Shown: positions 63,111 to 64,000 of the stretch, in pieces
Layout: every line of letters starts with the position of its first letter
Position numbering within the stretch: position 1 is the first letter of the stretch
NCBI GenBank assembly: GCA_045540335.1
Contig: JAZQHC010000005.1
Span: 1-64,000 of the forward strand
Length of the DNA: 64,000 nt
Source: RGIG7213 sp045540335
GTDB lineage: Bacteria; Bacillota; Clostridia; Oscillospirales; CAG-272
Direction: 5' to 3'
Made by a program: the position numbers and the translations under genes
Notes under the pieces: model-generated
Seen by the model: the letters and a program-made list of their open reading frames with translations, nothing else
What the model was told of the DNA's origin: nothing
Database searches by the model: none

Positions 63111-64000
63111 ATGAAAAAAGGTTATCTTGCGCTTGAAAACGGCAAAATATTTGAAGGTAATTTCGTAACGGATACGGTAACGTCGTCAGGTAAGGTTGTT
63201 TTTACAACGGGCGTTGTTGGGTATAACAACACGTTGAACGACCCGTGTAACCTCGGGCTGATAGTAGTACAAACATTTCCGCTGATAGGCGTATGCGGTA
63301 TAATTCCCGGTATGAAGGGGCAGAAAGTGTATCCTTCTGCATATATCGTTACCGAAATAGTAGAAGAGCCTTCAAACCATAATTGCCAGGGTAAATTGTC
63401 CGATTATCTTAACGACAACGGCGTTTGCTGTCTTTGCGGCGTCGATACAAGAGAGCTTACGCGCACTTTAAGAGATGAAGGCGCGATGTACGGTGCAATT
63501 GCCGCAGATAAAGATGAAGCATTAAAGCTTGCAAAATCATATAAACCCGTATGTTCTGTAGGTGCAGTATATGAAAACGAGGGTGTAACTACCTTTAAAG
63601 CAAAAGCACCGCAGTACAACGTTGCCGTAATAAATTACGGCGCACAGAGGGATCTTTCCCAAAGGCTTATTGACAGGCGCTGCAACGTAACGGTGTATCC
63701 TTACGACGTTTCCGCACAGGAAATACTTGTGCAGGGATACGACGGCGTCGTTCTTTCAGACGGCCCCGGCAACCCCGCCGAATACACCGCACAAATAGAA
63801 GAAATCAAAAAAATCATGGGCAATGTGCCGATATTCGCTTGCGGATTAGGGCATCAGCTTTTGGCTATTGCCAACGGCGCACAAACGGCTGCAAATAAAA
63901 CGGGGCACAGGGGGGCAAACCTTCCCGTGCGCGATCTTGCAGGTGAAAAAACATATATTACAACACAAAATCACGGCTATACGGTAAAGGCAGAATCGAT
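63111..64000 (+). CDS. carA: Carbamoyl-phosphate synthase small subunit with altered active site (partial)
   Basis: The first 296 residues of CarA; the gene runs off the right edge. The N-terminal domain (about 1-150) has TTGVVGYNNTLNDPC, PLIGVCGI, EPSNHNCQGKLSDYL and GVDTREL; the glutaminase domain follows (about 170 on). The catalytic motif, normally Gly-Ile-Cys-Leu-Gly-His-Gln, reads Ala-Cys244-Gly245-Leu-Gly-His-Gln. The nucleophile position is Gly245 and a Cys sits one residue earlier. TTQNHGYTV downstream keeps the His expected near the active site. It may depend on free ammonia. The position after argF suggests an arginine-pathway enzyme. Confidence 0.9.
   Translation, partial: MKKGYLALENGKIFEGNFVTDTVTSSGKVVFTTGVVGYNNTLNDPCNLGLIVVQTFPLIGVCGIIPGMKGQKVYPSAYIVTEIVEEPSNHNCQGKLSDYLNDNGVCCLCGVDTRELTRTLRDEGAMYGAIAADKDEALKLAKSYKPVCSVGAVYENEGVTTFKAKAPQYNVAVINYGAQRDLSQRLIDRRCNVTVYPYDVSAQEILVQGYDGVVLSDGPGNPAEYTAQIEEIKKIMGNVPIFACGLGHQLLAIANGAQTAANKTGHRGANLPVRDLAGEKTYITTQNHGYTVKAES

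Overview
The window is moderately AT-rich DNA, almost fully coding, with tight operons and strong AAGGAGG-type ribosome binding sites. It carries a spo0A orthologue, an NhaC antiporter and a Gram-positive-type CpsB/C/D-LytR polysaccharide set. This points to an uncultured Clostridia (Bacillota) member from an endospore-forming lineage. No rRNA, tRNA, insertion sequence, phage gene or CRISPR array was seen. Species cannot be named from the sequence alone.

Region by region. 1-605: the 3' tip of one gene, a strong terminator, then about 400 bp of palindrome-rich non-coding DNA. 606-8249: mostly minus-strand functions (AzlCD export pair, spo0A with a striking double operator, GH2 glycosidase, serine hydrolase, an HTH/DUF2975/HAD operon) plus one plus-strand radical SAM activase-like gene. 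8440-40556: a surface-polysaccharide locus of about 32 kb in three transcription blocks. The left block encodes a lipoprotein, an HprK-like kinase, PqqD, a PHP-type tyrosine phosphatase, a NahK-like sugar kinase and an LCP ligase. The 19-gene central block encodes two initiating sugar-phosphate transferases, 14 glycosyltransferases, a Wzy-like polymerase and a Wzm/Wzt exporter. The right block encodes a PglE/EpsN-like aminotransferase, an inactivated DD-carboxypeptidase homologue, CpsC, CpsD, a nucleotidyltransferase, a second S24/S26 peptidase, a phosphodiester glycosidase, an unknown membrane-anchored protein and coaD. 40579-45076: carD, tmcAL, ackA and a lipoprotein. 45244-50919 (minus): NagZ-like GH3, PglF/EpsC-like dehydratase, VanZ-like, PIG-L deacetylase and NhaC. 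51064-56549: mnmE, tyrA, aroB, aroA, aroC. 56636-64000: an arginine operon, argG-C-J-B-D-F-carA, behind a promoter with two tandem ARG boxes; carA runs off the window.

How it works together. The dehydratase (47970-49829), the aminotransferase (32213-33328) and the EpsL/PglC-like transferase (15255-15887) suggest that one glycan starts with a bacillosamine-type 4-amino sugar on undecaprenyl phosphate. The glycosyltransferases extend it, Wzy and/or Wzm-Wzt polymerise or export it, CpsB/C/D control it and the LCP protein may attach it to the wall. The genes for a HprK-like kinase, PqqD, a nucleotidyltransferase and two unanchored S24/S26 peptidases sit at the locus edges. They resemble parts of a peptide-modification system rather than of sugar chemistry, and are the best candidate here for poorly described biology. 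A second strong anomaly is a CarA whose glutaminase cysteine position is glycine.
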